From a virus, in the IMG/VR virus record IMGVR_UViG_3300009320_001195, positions 1 to 29,886 of that record: DNA of 29,886 bases, one strand, 5' to 3'. The notes beneath the pieces were generated by a model. The model saw nothing but the letters and a program-made list of their open reading frames with translations, searched no databases and was not told where the DNA came from. This document shows positions 14,818 to 23,615 of the stretch, in pieces. Made by a program: the position numbers and the translations under genes. Position 1 is the stretch's first letter. Every line of letters starts with the position of its first letter.

Positions 14818-15054
14818 TTGACTCGGAACACCGACCCAGCGGCATTAATCCGGGAAGTCCGGGCACGCCTTGGCCTCACGCAGGAGAAGTTCGCGGCCAG
14901 ACTCGGTGTGACGTTGCCGACGATCAACCGGTGGGAGAACGGCCGCACGAAGCCTTCACCCCTGGCGATCCGGAACCTGCGGGAACTGGTCACCGGCATG
15001 GGCGACAACGGCAAAGACCTAATGATCGGGTTCCTCTCTGGACGGGAGAAGTGA
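14818..15054 (+). CDS. XRE-family helix-turn-helix regulator
   Basis: 78 residues from TTG 14818, with GAGGAGA 7 bases upstream. Residues about 10-60 form a clear HTH: I-R-E-V-R-A-R-L-G-L-T-Q-E-K-F-A-A-R-L-G, then T-L-P-T-I-N-R-W-E-N-G-R-T-K-P-S. It is the first gene after the promoter and lies 6 bases before hsdM, so it probably acts as a controller of the restriction genes. Its weak start codon should keep levels low. Confidence 0.88.
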   Translation: MTRNTDPAALIREVRARLGLTQEKFAARLGVTLPTINRWENGRTKPSPLAIRNLRELVTGMGDNGKDLMIGFLSGREK

Positions 15055-15060
15055 ACACGA

Positions 15061-17133
15061 ATGGGGATGGATAACGGACAACTGAACTGGATCGCGGGCT
15101 TCATCTGGAACATCGCCGATGACGTGCTGCGCGATGTGTATGTCCGCGGCAAGTACCGGGACGTCATCTTGCCCATGACGGTCATCCGCCGGCTCGACGC
15201 CGTGCTGGAACCCACCAAGCAGGCCGTCCTCAAGCTGAGCAAGCAGCTTGACGATGCGGGCGTGGCCAACAAGCACGCGGCGCTGTGCCAGGACTCCGGC
15301 AACGCTTTCTACAATATCTCGCCGTTCACGCTCCGGGATCTCCGCGCCCGCGCTAAGCAGCAGCAGCTCAAGGCCGACTTCGAGGCCTACCTCGACGGCT
15401 TCTCGCCTAACGTCCAGGAAATTCTGGACAAGTTCAAGTTCCGCAACCAGATCCCCACGCTCGTCGAGGCCGACATCCTCGGCAGTCTGATCGAGAAGTT
15501 CACCTCGCGCGACATCAACCTCGGCCCCGATCCGGTCCACGATCAGGAGGGCAACGTTCGCCTCCCCGGCCTGGACAACCACGCCATGGGCACGATCTTC
15601 GAGGAATTGATTCGCCGTTTCAACGAGGAGAACAATGAGGAGGCCGGTGAGCACTTCACGCCACGCGACGTGGTCAAGCTGATGGCCAACCTGATCTTCT
15701 ACCCCGTCGCTGACGACATCCGCGACGCGACCTACCGCGTCTATGACGGCGCGTGCGGCACCGGCGGCATGCTCACCGTCGCGGAGGAGACGCTCCAACA
15801 ATTGGCCGAGGATCATGGCAAGGAGGTCTCTATTCACCTGTTCGGCCAAGAAGTCCAGCCCGAAACCTACGCTATCAGCAAGGCCGATCTGCTGCTCAAA
15901 GGCGAAGGTCAGGCCGCCGAGAACATGAAGTACGGCTCCACGCTTTCCTCAGACGCCTTCCCGTCGATGGAATTCGACTTCATGCTCTCGAACCCGCCCT
16001 ACGGAAAGAGTTGGAAGATAGACCTTGAGCGCATGGGCGGCAAGAAGAACCTCGCCGATCCGCGTTTCGCCGTTCAACACCAAGGCGAGGCGCTTCCTCT
16101 TGTCACTCGGTCCAGCGACGGCCAACTCATGTTCCTCGTGAACAAGCTGGTCAAAATGAATCACCAGACCCCGTTGGGCAGCCGCATCGCCGAAGTGCAT
16201 AACGGCTCGTCGCTTTTCACGGGCGATGCCGGGCAGGGCGAGTCCAACATTCGCCGCTGGATCATCGAGAACGACTGGCTCGAGGCCATCATCGCGCTGC
16301 CGCTGAACATGTTCTACAACACCGGCATCGCCACGTACATCTGGGTGCTCACGAACCGCAAGCCCGACCGGCGCAAGGGCAAGGTCCAACTCATCGATGC
16401 GACCGGCATCTACACGCCACTGCGGAAGAACCTAGGCAAGAAGAACTGCGAACTGTCGGACGCGCAGGTTAAGCAGATCACCGACCTGTTCATCGCCTTC
16501 GAGGAAACCGAACAATCGAAGATATTCCCCAACGTGGCTTTCGGCTACTGGAAGATTACCGTCGAGCGCCCGCTGCGGCTGGCGATCCACGTCACGCCCT
16601 CGAAGCTCGCTGCTTTCAAGCGCGACGCTCCGGCGAAGTTACACAAGGCCGCTGACGCGCTTGCGGAGATCGCGGGAGGTCCTGATCCGCACCGGGACTT
16701 CAACGCCGTCCAGGAGCGATTCGAGTCCGCCTTGAAGAAAGCCGATATCAAGCTCCGCGCCCCGGACATGAAAACGATTTACGCCGCTTTCACCTCCAAG
16801 GACGAGTCGGCCGAGCCGGTTATCAAGAAGAAAACCAGGGACGGCGTCCAGTACGAGCCAGACACCGACCTGCGCGACGCCGAGCAGGTTCCGCTGCTGG
16901 AGGAAGGCGGCATCGAGGCGTTCTTCCAGCGCGAGGTGCTGCCCCACGTGCCGGACGCCTGGATCGACCATGACAAGACGCAGATCGGCTATGAGATTTC
17001 CTTCACCCGACACTTCTACAAATCGACGCCGTTGCGCTCCTTGGACGAAATCAGGGCCGACCTGGAAACCCTACAGACCGAGGCTGAGGGGCTGCTCGAC
17101 CAGATCGTCGCGGGCCCTGGAGGTGCGCCATGA
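15061..17133 (+). CDS. hsdM: Type I restriction-modification N6-adenine methyltransferase subunit M
   Basis: 690 residues, ATG 15061 (a second ATG at 15067 is possible). The N-terminal helical domain with I-W-N-I-A-D-D-V-L-R-D and I-L-P-M-T-V-I-R-R-L-D is HsdM-type. Then F-T-P-R-D-V-V-K-L-M, the SAM motif D229-G-A-C-G-T-G-G-M and the catalytic N311-P-P-Y follow. All expected motifs are intact. The length exceeds classical HsdM (about 500-530) because of a long helical C-terminal part (after about residue 520), as in one common subfamily. It overlaps the next ORF by 4 bases. Confidence 0.95.
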   Translation: MGMDNGQLNWIAGFIWNIADDVLRDVYVRGKYRDVILPMTVIRRLDAVLEPTKQAVLKLSKQLDDAGVANKHAALCQDSGNAFYNISPFTLRDLRARAKQQQLKADFEAYLDGFSPNVQEILDKFKFRNQIPTLVEADILGSLIEKFTSRDINLGPDPVHDQEGNVRLPGLDNHAMGTIFEELIRRFNEENNEEAGEHFTPRDVVKLMANLIFYPVADDIRDATYRVYDGACGTGGMLTVAEETLQQLAEDHGKEVSIHLFGQEVQPETYAISKADLLLKGEGQAAENMKYGSTLSSDAFPSMEFDFMLSNPPYGKSWKIDLERMGGKKNLADPRFAVQHQGEALPLVTRSSDGQLMFLVNKLVKMNHQTPLGSRIAEVHNGSSLFTGDAGQGESNIRRWIIENDWLEAIIALPLNMFYNTGIATYIWVLTNRKPDRRKGKVQLIDATGIYTPLRKNLGKKNCELSDAQVKQITDLFIAFEETEQSKIFPNVAFGYWKITVERPLRLAIHVTPSKLAAFKRDAPAKLHKAADALAEIAGGPDPHRDFNAVQERFESALKKADIKLRAPDMKTIYAAFTSKDESAEPVIKKKTRDGVQYEPDTDLRDAEQVPLLEEGGIEAFFQREVLPHVPDAWIDHDKTQIGYEISFTRHFYKSTPLRSLDEIRADLETLQTEAEGLLDQIVAGPGGAP

Positions 17134-17411
17134 AGGCTTTCGAGCGAAACCGGTCGAGGACTGTCACCGATATGGGACGTCTATGGGACATGAACGCAGT
17201 GCCAGGCGTGAATCGTGCCAGTAACGCGCCATTCGTGCCATCCGAGGCGGACCTTCCCATCCCAATTGGCTCAGGAATGGCTCAAATGGTTCATTGCGTC
17301 CTATCGAGAGGGGCCGCGAAGAGGCCAAACGGGCCAGACGTCAACGCGCTTGAGAAACGGGACGTGAAGGGGACATCCGGCGCAAGCGACACGGAGGGCG
17401 ACCGCCTATGA
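17130..17411 (+). CDS. Small ORF of uncertain reality between hsdM and the YhcG-like gene
   Basis: 93 residues. It starts at an ATGA overlap with hsdM (17130) and ends at an ATGA overlap with the next gene (17408), which favours real translation or at least coupling. The sequence itself is unlike a folded protein: low in large hydrophobics, rich in Arg, Gly, Pro and Ser, with no recognised motif. Another frame here reads S-Q-L-A-Q-E-W-L-K-W-F-I-A-S-Y-R-E-G-P-R, which looks more protein-like but is short. It may be a decayed gene remnant. Confidence 0.4.
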   Translation: MKAFERNRSRTVTDMGRLWDMNAVPGVNRASNAPFVPSEADLPIPIGSGMAQMVHCVLSRGAAKRPNGPDVNALEKRDVKGTSGASDTEGDRL

Positions 17412-18481
17412 GCAAACGCGGCCAACATCCCGCAAAGAAACAGGCATCGACGCCGAACGGCTCCGACCTCTTCGCCGATGTTCGGCGCATGATCGAGGAG
17501 ACGCGGGCAGGCGTCGCGGTCACGGTCAACGCCGGGCTCACGATGTTGTACTGGCGGATCGGCAGGCGGATCGGTCAGGAGATATTGAAGGGTGAAAGGG
17601 CTGAATACGGCAAGGAGATTGTCTCGGCGCTGGCGAGACAATTGACGACCGAGTATGGGCGAGGGTTCTCCGAGAAGAGCTTGCGGCACATGATCCGCTT
17701 CGCGGAAGCCTTTCCCGATGAGCGAATTGTCTCAGCGCTGATGAGACAATTGAGCTGGACCCACTTCCTGGCCATCATCTACCTGCCGGAACCTCTGCAG
17801 CGCGATTTCTACGCCGAGATGTGTCGCGTCGAACGCTGGAGCACCCGCACACTCCAGAAGAAGATCGGCGGCATGCTGTACGAACGCACCGCCCTGTCCC
17901 GCAAGCCGGAGGAACTCGCCCGAATCGAGCTGGACGCTCTGCGCGACGAGGACCGCATGGCCCCGGACCTGGTCTTCCGCGACCCGTATCTGCTCGACTT
18001 CCTCGGCCTCAAGGACACGTTCCTGGAACAGGATCTCGAAGCGGCCATTCTGCGTGAACTGGAATCCTTCCTGCTCGAACTGGGCGCGGGGTTCACATTC
18101 GTCGCCCGGCAGAAGCGCATCACCCTCGATGGGGACGATTTCTACCTCGACCTGTTGTTCTTCCACCGCGACCTGCGACGGCTCGTGGCCGTTGAATTGA
18201 AGCTCGACCGGTTCCGGCCCGACCACCTTGGCCAGATGGAGATGTACCTGCGCTGGCTGGACAAGCACGAACGCAAACCCGGCGAGGAGGCGCCCCTGGG
18301 CATTATCCTCTGCGCCGGGAAGAAGCAGGAGCGAATCGAGTTGCTGGAACTGGACGCCTCCGGCATTCACGTCGCGGAGTACCTGACCGTCCTGCCGCCC
18401 AAGGACGTGCTGCGGCGGAAGCTGCACGCCGCCATCGAGTTGTCGCGCCGGCAAATCGAGAACCGGGAGCCGGAAGCATGA
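17408..18481 (+). CDS. YhcG/DUF1016-family PD-(D/E)XK nuclease-like protein
   Basis: 357 residues, ATG 17408. The N-terminal half has the DUF1016 pattern (V-N-A-G-L-T-M-L-Y-W-R-I-G-R-R-I, Y-G-K-E-I-V-S-A-L-A-R-Q-L and F-S-E-K-S-L-R-H-M-I-R-F-A-E). The C-terminal half has the nuclease core: D248 in F-Y-L-D-L-L-F-F-H-R and E263-L-K265 in V-A-V-E-L-K-L-D, followed by G-Q-M-E-M-Y-L-R-W-L-D. Active-site residues are therefore intact. Members of this family are frequent passengers in type I restriction loci. Whether it cleaves DNA or another target is not known. It overlaps hsdS by 4 bases. Confidence 0.9.
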   Translation: MSKRGQHPAKKQASTPNGSDLFADVRRMIEETRAGVAVTVNAGLTMLYWRIGRRIGQEILKGERAEYGKEIVSALARQLTTEYGRGFSEKSLRHMIRFAEAFPDERIVSALMRQLSWTHFLAIIYLPEPLQRDFYAEMCRVERWSTRTLQKKIGGMLYERTALSRKPEELARIELDALRDEDRMAPDLVFRDPYLLDFLGLKDTFLEQDLEAAILRELESFLLELGAGFTFVARQKRITLDGDDFYLDLLFFHRDLRRLVAVELKLDRFRPDHLGQMEMYLRWLDKHERKPGEEAPLGIILCAGKKQERIELLELDASGIHVAEYLTVLPPKDVLRRKLHAAIELSRRQIENREPEA

Positions 18482-20388
18482 GCCTGCAACCCTATCCCGA
18501 ATACAAGGACTCCGGCCTGCCTTGGCTGGGACAAGTGCCGGCACACTGGGAGGAGAAGCGAGGCAAGTTCTACTTCCGGGAAGTGGACGAGCGATCCGCC
18601 AGCGGAGAAGACCCCTTGCTTTCTGTGTCGCATGTTACGGGCGTTACGCCGAGAAAAGCCAACGTGACGATGTTCATGGCGGAGTCGAACATCGGCCACA
18701 AGGTCTGCCGCCCCGGCGACTTGGTGATCAACACGATGTGGGCATGGATGGCGGCGATGGGTGTGTCGCGGCAGGTTGGTCTTGTCAGCCCCTCATATGG
18801 CGTCTACCGCCCGCGCGGTGGTGACCTGTATTCTCCAGATTACCTCGATCACCTTCTAAGAAGTCAGCCATACGTTTCCGAGTACGTATGCCGGTCCACT
18901 GGCATCCGAGCGTCACGATTGCGCCTTTACCCGGACGACTTCCTCGATATCCCCGTGGTTCGCCCTCCCTTGGAAGAACAGGGCGCGATGGTCAGATTCA
19001 TCGCACATCACGACGGCATGGTTCGCCGTTTCATTCGCAATCGACGAAGGCTGATCGAGGTGCTCAACGAGCAGAAGCAGGCCATCATCAATCGGGCCGT
19101 CACCCGCGGCCTCGACCCCAATGTGCCTCTCAAGCCATCGAGTATCGACTGGCTCGGAGACATCCCAGAGCATTGGGAGGTGCTTCGCCTGAAGAACATT
19201 GCTACTGTCGTCCTTGGGAAGATGCTGAAAACGTCGCCTTCCCCTGGATACAAGCTGCGGCCATATCTCCGATCCGCCAATATCCAGTGGTGGGAGCCCC
19301 GATTGGACGACGTGGCCGAGATGTGGTTTTCGGATGCCGAGATGGACCTGTACCGGCTTTCGACAGGCGATCTACTCGTAAGCGAGGGAGGAGAAGTCGG
19401 CAGGGCGTGCATCTGGAATGGACAGATCGAGGAATGCTACATTCAGAATTCGGTGCACAAGGTTTCACCGAATGAGCGTGTCCGCTCACAATTCTTACTT
19501 CTTCAGTTCTTTCTACTGGGGAAGTCAGGCCGATTTGAAGCCATCACGAACCGAGTAAGCATCGGGCACTTGACCCGCGAGAAGCTTGTGGCTGTGTGCG
19601 TAGCAGTGCCACCAATCAACGAGCAGGATCAGATAGTGAACCGAGTGGCTGAAAGCACCCACTCAATCAACGCGGCCATCAGCCGTGCCCAGAGCGAAAT
19701 CGCCTTGATCCGCGAGTACCGGACGCGCCTGATTACGGACATCGTGACGGGCAAGCTGGATGTCCGGCAGGCTTTGACCGTTGCGGCTCCGGTGAAGCGA
19801 ACGAAACGAACCGCAAACATCCATTTCCAGCGCTCGGTCTTCGCAGCGGAGATTGTCCACCGCCTCTACCAGGAACCGACCTTCGGCCACGTGAAGTTCC
19901 AGAAGCTGATTTTCCTCTGCGAGAAACGATGCGGCATCGATACGGGTTCCACATACCATCGGCAGGCTGCCGGGCCCTATGACAACCGTGCTCTGCGGTC
20001 TATCGACAGCCAGATGAAGAGGCAAGGATGGTACGAAGCCAGCAAGGTAGATAAGGGCTACCGCTATGTTCCCTTGGGCAAGGCAGGTAACCATAGGCAG
20101 TACTTCGACCGCTACTTCAGCGAGGTGGTCCCGCTACTTGACGAGGTCATTGAGATCTTCCGTAGAGCCAAGACGGTTCAGTGCGAGATCGTGGCCACTC
20201 TTTACGCCGCCTGGGAAGACCTGTTGGCTCAGGGCGGCAACGTGACCGACACTCAAATCATTGACGAAGTGCTTGATTGGCATCCATCGAAACAGGAAAT
20301 CACCGAGGATCGCTGGCGACGAGCGCTTAGGTGGATGAAGGAAAAGGGCCTGACGCCTGAAATGGGGGTGAGCAGTGTCAGCGACTGA
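18478..20388 (+). CDS. hsdS: Type I specificity subunit S fused to a DUF4065/Panacea-like domain
   Basis: 636 residues, ATG 18478. The first about 430 residues are a normal HsdS. The opening Y-K-D-S-G-L-P-W-L-G-Q-V-P-A-H-W-E begins target recognition domain 1; the same block (I-D-W-L-G-D-I-P-E-H-W-E) starts domain 2 near residue 222, and helical spacers follow each. The standard end I-V-T-G-K-L-D-V-R-Q-A lies at about 421-431. A further 200 residues follow, with F-G-H-V-K-F-Q-K-L-I-F-L-C-E near 465 and A-G-P-Y-D near 497. That is the pattern of DUF4065 (SocA/Panacea) domains known in antitoxins and regulators. The fused domain may sense or gate the complex. The fusion shows no frame disruption. 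Confidence 0.9.
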   Translation: MSLQPYPEYKDSGLPWLGQVPAHWEEKRGKFYFREVDERSASGEDPLLSVSHVTGVTPRKANVTMFMAESNIGHKVCRPGDLVINTMWAWMAAMGVSRQVGLVSPSYGVYRPRGGDLYSPDYLDHLLRSQPYVSEYVCRSTGIRASRLRLYPDDFLDIPVVRPPLEEQGAMVRFIAHHDGMVRRFIRNRRRLIEVLNEQKQAIINRAVTRGLDPNVPLKPSSIDWLGDIPEHWEVLRLKNIATVVLGKMLKTSPSPGYKLRPYLRSANIQWWEPRLDDVAEMWFSDAEMDLYRLSTGDLLVSEGGEVGRACIWNGQIEECYIQNSVHKVSPNERVRSQFLLLQFFLLGKSGRFEAITNRVSIGHLTREKLVAVCVAVPPINEQDQIVNRVAESTHSINAAISRAQSEIALIREYRTRLITDIVTGKLDVRQALTVAAPVKRTKRTANIHFQRSVFAAEIVHRLYQEPTFGHVKFQKLIFLCEKRCGIDTGSTYHRQAAGPYDNRALRSIDSQMKRQGWYEASKVDKGYRYVPLGKAGNHRQYFDRYFSEVVPLLDEVIEIFRRAKTVQCEIVATLYAAWEDLLAQGGNVTDTQIIDEVLDWHPSKQEITEDRWRRALRWMKEKGLTPEMGVSSVSD

Positions 20389-23300
20389 CACCAGCGAGAA
20401 GGGCCTGGAGAAGCTAATCGTCGAGGCACTGACGGGCTGCCCGTCCACGCCGGTGACCACGGGCAGCGCGGTAGCCGAGGCGACTACCCCATGGGGCGGC
20501 GCTGGTTACGTTCAGGGCGATCCGCAGGACTATGACCGCGACCATGCCGTGGACCTCGCCAAGTTGCGCGAGTTTGTCGAAGCGGCACAGCCGCAGGCCG
20601 GGGAGGCGCTGCAACTGGGACAGGACGGCCCCAAGCGGACGCAGTTCCTCCATCGGCTGCAGGGTGAGATCGCCAAGCGCGGCGTCATCGACGTGCTTCG
20701 CCACGGCGTCAAGCACGGGCCGATATATCTGGACGTGTTCTACGGCACGCCGACGCCCGGCAACATCAAGGCCAAGGAGCGCTTCGCGACCAACATCTTC
20801 AGCGTGACCCGCCAATTGCGCTACAGCAAGGACGAGACGCAACTGGCGCTGGACCTCTGCCTGTTCATCAACGGACTTCCCGTGGCGACGTTCGAGTTGA
20901 AGAACCGCCTGACCAAGCAGACGGTCGAGGATGCCGTGCAGCAGTACAAGCGCGACCGCGACCCGAAGGAACTGCTGTTTCAGTTCGGCCGGTGCATGGT
21001 CCACTTCGCCGTAGACGATCAGGAGGTGCGGATGTGTACGCACCTCAAGGGCAAGGACTCTTGGTTTCTGCCGTTCAACAAGGGGTTCAACGACGGCGCG
21101 GGCAACCCGCCAGACCCGAAGGGGCTGAAGACGGCCTACCTGTGGGAAGAGACGCTGACAAGGACGGGGCTGACCGACATCATCGAGAACTACGCCCAAG
21201 TCGTCGTCATCGAGAAGCGGAAGCGGAACCCCAAGACGAAGAAGGTCACCGTCCGGAAGCAGACCGTTCAGATCTTCCCCCGCTATCACCAGCTCGATGT
21301 GGTGCGGAAACTGCTGGCGGACGCGAAGGCCAGCGGCGTCGGCAGACGCTGCCTGATCCAGCACTCCGCTGGCAGCGGCAAGAGCAACTCCATCGCCTGG
21401 CTGGGGCATCAGATCATCGGGCTGGAGGCAGATGGCGCGGCGCTGTTCGACTCGGTCATTGTCGTGACCGACCGGCGCGTGCTCGACAAGCAGATCAAGG
21501 ACACGATCAAGCAGTTTGCCCAGGTCTCGGCCACGGTGGGCCATGCGGACCGCAGCGGCGATCTCCGGCGGTTCCTGCGCCAGGGCAAGAAGATCATCAT
21601 CACGACGGTGCAGAAGTTCCCGTTCATCCTCGACGAGATCGGCGACGAGCACCGCGGGCGGAAGTTCGCCATCGTCATCGACGAGGCCCATTCGAGCCAG
21701 GGCGGCCGCACGTCCGCAAAGATGAACATCGCGCTCTCCGAAAACGGGGCCGAGGAGGAAGAGGAGACCTACGAGGACCAGATCAACCGGATCATGGAGG
21801 CGCGGAAGATGCTGGCCAACGCCAGCTACTTCGCCTTCACGGCCACGCCCAAGAACAAGACGCTGGAGATCTTTGGCGACCCCGTACCCGAAGGGGACAA
21901 GGTGCGCCATCGCCCCTTCCACTGCTACACGATGAAGCAGGCGGTCCAGGAAGGGTTCATCCTGGACGTGCTGGCCAACTACACGCCGGTGGACAGCTAC
22001 TACCGGCTCATGAAGACCGTGGAGGACGACCCGGAGTTCGACACGGCCAAGGCCAAGAAGAAGCTGCGGCGGTACGTCGAGTCGCACGACCATGCGATAC
22101 GGCAGAAAGCCGAGATCATAGTCGACCACTTCCACGCGCAGGTGATCGCGCGGCGGAAGATCGGCGGCCAGGCGCGGGCGTTGGTCGTCTGCAGCGGCAT
22201 CAGGCGAGCGATCCAGTATTACCATGCCGTATCGGTCTACCTGACCGAGCGCAAGAGTCCGTATCGGGCCATCGTGGCATTCTCCGGCGAACACGAATAC
22301 GAAGGACGGCAAGTGACAGAGGCGTCGCTGAACGGCTTCCCGAGTTCGGGAATCGAGGATTGGATTCAGGAAGACCCGTATCGGCTCCTGATCGTTGCGG
22401 ACAAGTTCCAGACCGGCTACGACGAGCCGCTGCTGCACACGATGTACGTGGACAAAATCCTGTCCGGCATCAAAGCGGTGCAGACGCTGTCGCGCCTGAA
22501 CCGCGCGCACCCGCAGAAAGGCGATACGTTCGTCCTTGATTTCATGAACGACGCCGACACGATATCGCGGGCGTTCGAGGACTACTACCGCACCACGATT
22601 CTCAGCGAGGAGACGGACCCGAACAAGCTGCACGATCTCAGGGCGGCCCTGGACGGGTATCAGGTGTACGCCTGGCAGCACGTGGAGCAATTCGTCGAAC
22701 TGTTTCTTGGCGGCGCGGATCGTGACAAGCTCGACCCGATTCTTGACGGCTGCGTGGGCGGCTACATCAGCGATCTCGACGAGGACGGACAGGTTGACTT
22801 CAAGGGCAAGGCGAAGGCTTTCGTCCGGACCTACCAGTTCTTGGCCTCGATCCTGCCGTACACAAACCGCGAGTGGGAAGAACTGTCGGTCTTCCTGAAC
22901 TTCCTTATCCCGAAGCTCCCGGCCCCTGTTGAAGAGGACTTGTCCAAAGGCATTCTCGAAGCCATCGACATGGAAAGCTATCGCAACGAAGTCCGGGAGA
23001 CCATGAAGCTGACCCTCGCCGACGAAGATGGCGAGGTAGGTCCGGTACCCACGAGCGGCGGAGGCCGCAAGCCCGAGCCGGAGTTGGACCGGCTAAGCAA
23101 CATCATTAAGGCGTTCAACGACCAGTTCGGCAACATCGACTGGAAGGATGTGGACCGCATCCGCAAGGTCATTAGCGAGGAGATCCCCGGCAAGGTCGCA
23201 TCCGACAAGGCGTACCAGAACGCGATGAAGAACAGCGACCGCGCCGCCGCGCGCCTCGAGCACGACCGCGCCCTTGAGAAGGTCGTCATCGGCATGCTGG

Positions 23301-23404
23301 CCGACCACACGGAGTTGTTCAAGCAGTTCAGCGACAACCCGAGCTTCAAGAAGTGGCTGGCCGACACCATCTTCGGCGTGACGTATCAGAGCGCGGTGAG
23401 TTGA
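20375..23404 (+). CDS. hsdR: Type I restriction endonuclease subunit R
   Basis: 1009 residues from GTG 20375, overlapping hsdS by 14 bases, with TGGGGGTG upstream. The nuclease domain includes F-E174-L-K176-N. The motor has Walker A (A-G-S-G-K-S, about 332-337), Walker B/DEAH (D436-E-A-H) and helicase motif III (F-T-A-T-P) with the later Q-T-G-Y-D-E-P and Q-T-L-S-R-L-N-R. All elements of an ATP-dependent translocating type I nuclease look intact. The gene order M-(YhcG)-S-R is a common arrangement. Confidence 0.95.
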   Translation: MSATDTSEKGLEKLIVEALTGCPSTPVTTGSAVAEATTPWGGAGYVQGDPQDYDRDHAVDLAKLREFVEAAQPQAGEALQLGQDGPKRTQFLHRLQGEIAKRGVIDVLRHGVKHGPIYLDVFYGTPTPGNIKAKERFATNIFSVTRQLRYSKDETQLALDLCLFINGLPVATFELKNRLTKQTVEDAVQQYKRDRDPKELLFQFGRCMVHFAVDDQEVRMCTHLKGKDSWFLPFNKGFNDGAGNPPDPKGLKTAYLWEETLTRTGLTDIIENYAQVVVIEKRKRNPKTKKVTVRKQTVQIFPRYHQLDVVRKLLADAKASGVGRRCLIQHSAGSGKSNSIAWLGHQIIGLEADGAALFDSVIVVTDRRVLDKQIKDTIKQFAQVSATVGHADRSGDLRRFLRQGKKIIITTVQKFPFILDEIGDEHRGRKFAIVIDEAHSSQGGRTSAKMNIALSENGAEEEEETYEDQINRIMEARKMLANASYFAFTATPKNKTLEIFGDPVPEGDKVRHRPFHCYTMKQAVQEGFILDVLANYTPVDSYYRLMKTVEDDPEFDTAKAKKKLRRYVESHDHAIRQKAEIIVDHFHAQVIARRKIGGQARALVVCSGIRRAIQYYHAVSVYLTERKSPYRAIVAFSGEHEYEGRQVTEASLNGFPSSGIEDWIQEDPYRLLIVADKFQTGYDEPLLHTMYVDKILSGIKAVQTLSRLNRAHPQKGDTFVLDFMNDADTISRAFEDYYRTTILSEETDPNKLHDLRAALDGYQVYAWQHVEQFVELFLGGADRDKLDPILDGCVGGYISDLDEDGQVDFKGKAKAFVRTYQFLASILPYTNREWEELSVFLNFLIPKLPAPVEEDLSKGILEAIDMESYRNEVRETMKLTLADEDGEVGPVPTSGGGRKPEPELDRLSNIIKAFNDQFGNIDWKDVDRIRKVISEEIPGKVASDKAYQNAMKNSDRAAARLEHDRALEKVVIGMLADHTELFKQFSDNPSFKKWLADTIFGVTYQSAVS

Positions 23405-23412
23405 AGGCCCAT

Positions 23413-23447
23413 GTTACGACGTAGCTGACATCTCGTTACGGCGTAAC
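23413..23447. promoter_or_regulatory. Two palindromes two helical turns apart (possible operator pair)
   Basis: GTTACG-G-CGTAAC (23435-23447) is a perfect dyad, extended by C/G on each side to 23434-23448. GTTACG-A-CGTAGC (23413-23425) is a copy with one arm mismatch. Their centres (23419 and 23441) lie 22 bp apart. They sit 10 bases after the hsdR stop and upstream of the transporter operon, so a dimeric regulator acting on that operon is a reasonable guess. Confidence 0.55.
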
Positions 23448-23468
23448 GGCGGAATGGACGCCAGGCTG

Positions 23469-23510
23469 CTTGGGGCCTCAGCCAAGACCACCGGGCATGT
23501 GCCGATGCCC
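23469..23510 (+). other. Two short hairpins upstream of transporter operon
   Basis: CTTGG (23469-23473) pairs with CCAAG (23482-23486). GGGCAT (23493-23498) pairs perfectly with ATGCCC (23505-23510) around a 6-base loop. No T-tract follows either. They could end hsdR transcription with Rho or help form a structured element. I see no known riboswitch consensus here. Confidence 0.4.
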
Positions 23511-23568
23511 AGCTGTGTCAATGGGTTACGTCTATCGGCAGCGTTCCGGACGAATGCGGCATCGGATG

Positions 23569-23577
23569 TGCTATAGG
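23569..23577 (+). promoter_or_regulatory. Possible extended -10 promoter element of transporter operon
   Basis: TGC-TATAGG is an extended -10 type element without a recognisable -35. Transcription would begin near 23584, which agrees with the choice of ATG 23616 rather than 23580 for the first transporter gene. Confidence 0.35.
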
Positions 23578-23615
23578 CTATGGTGGAAGTCGCTCTCTGT
23601 GCGTATCCAGGACCC

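Noticed and set aside
20414-22690. 758-codon minus-strand open frame opposite hsdR
   Set aside because: High-GC shadow of a gene with intact helicase and nuclease motifs.
23405-23615. TPP riboswitch ahead of the NMT1-type importer
   Set aside because: I do not see the conserved CTGAGA and related core segments.
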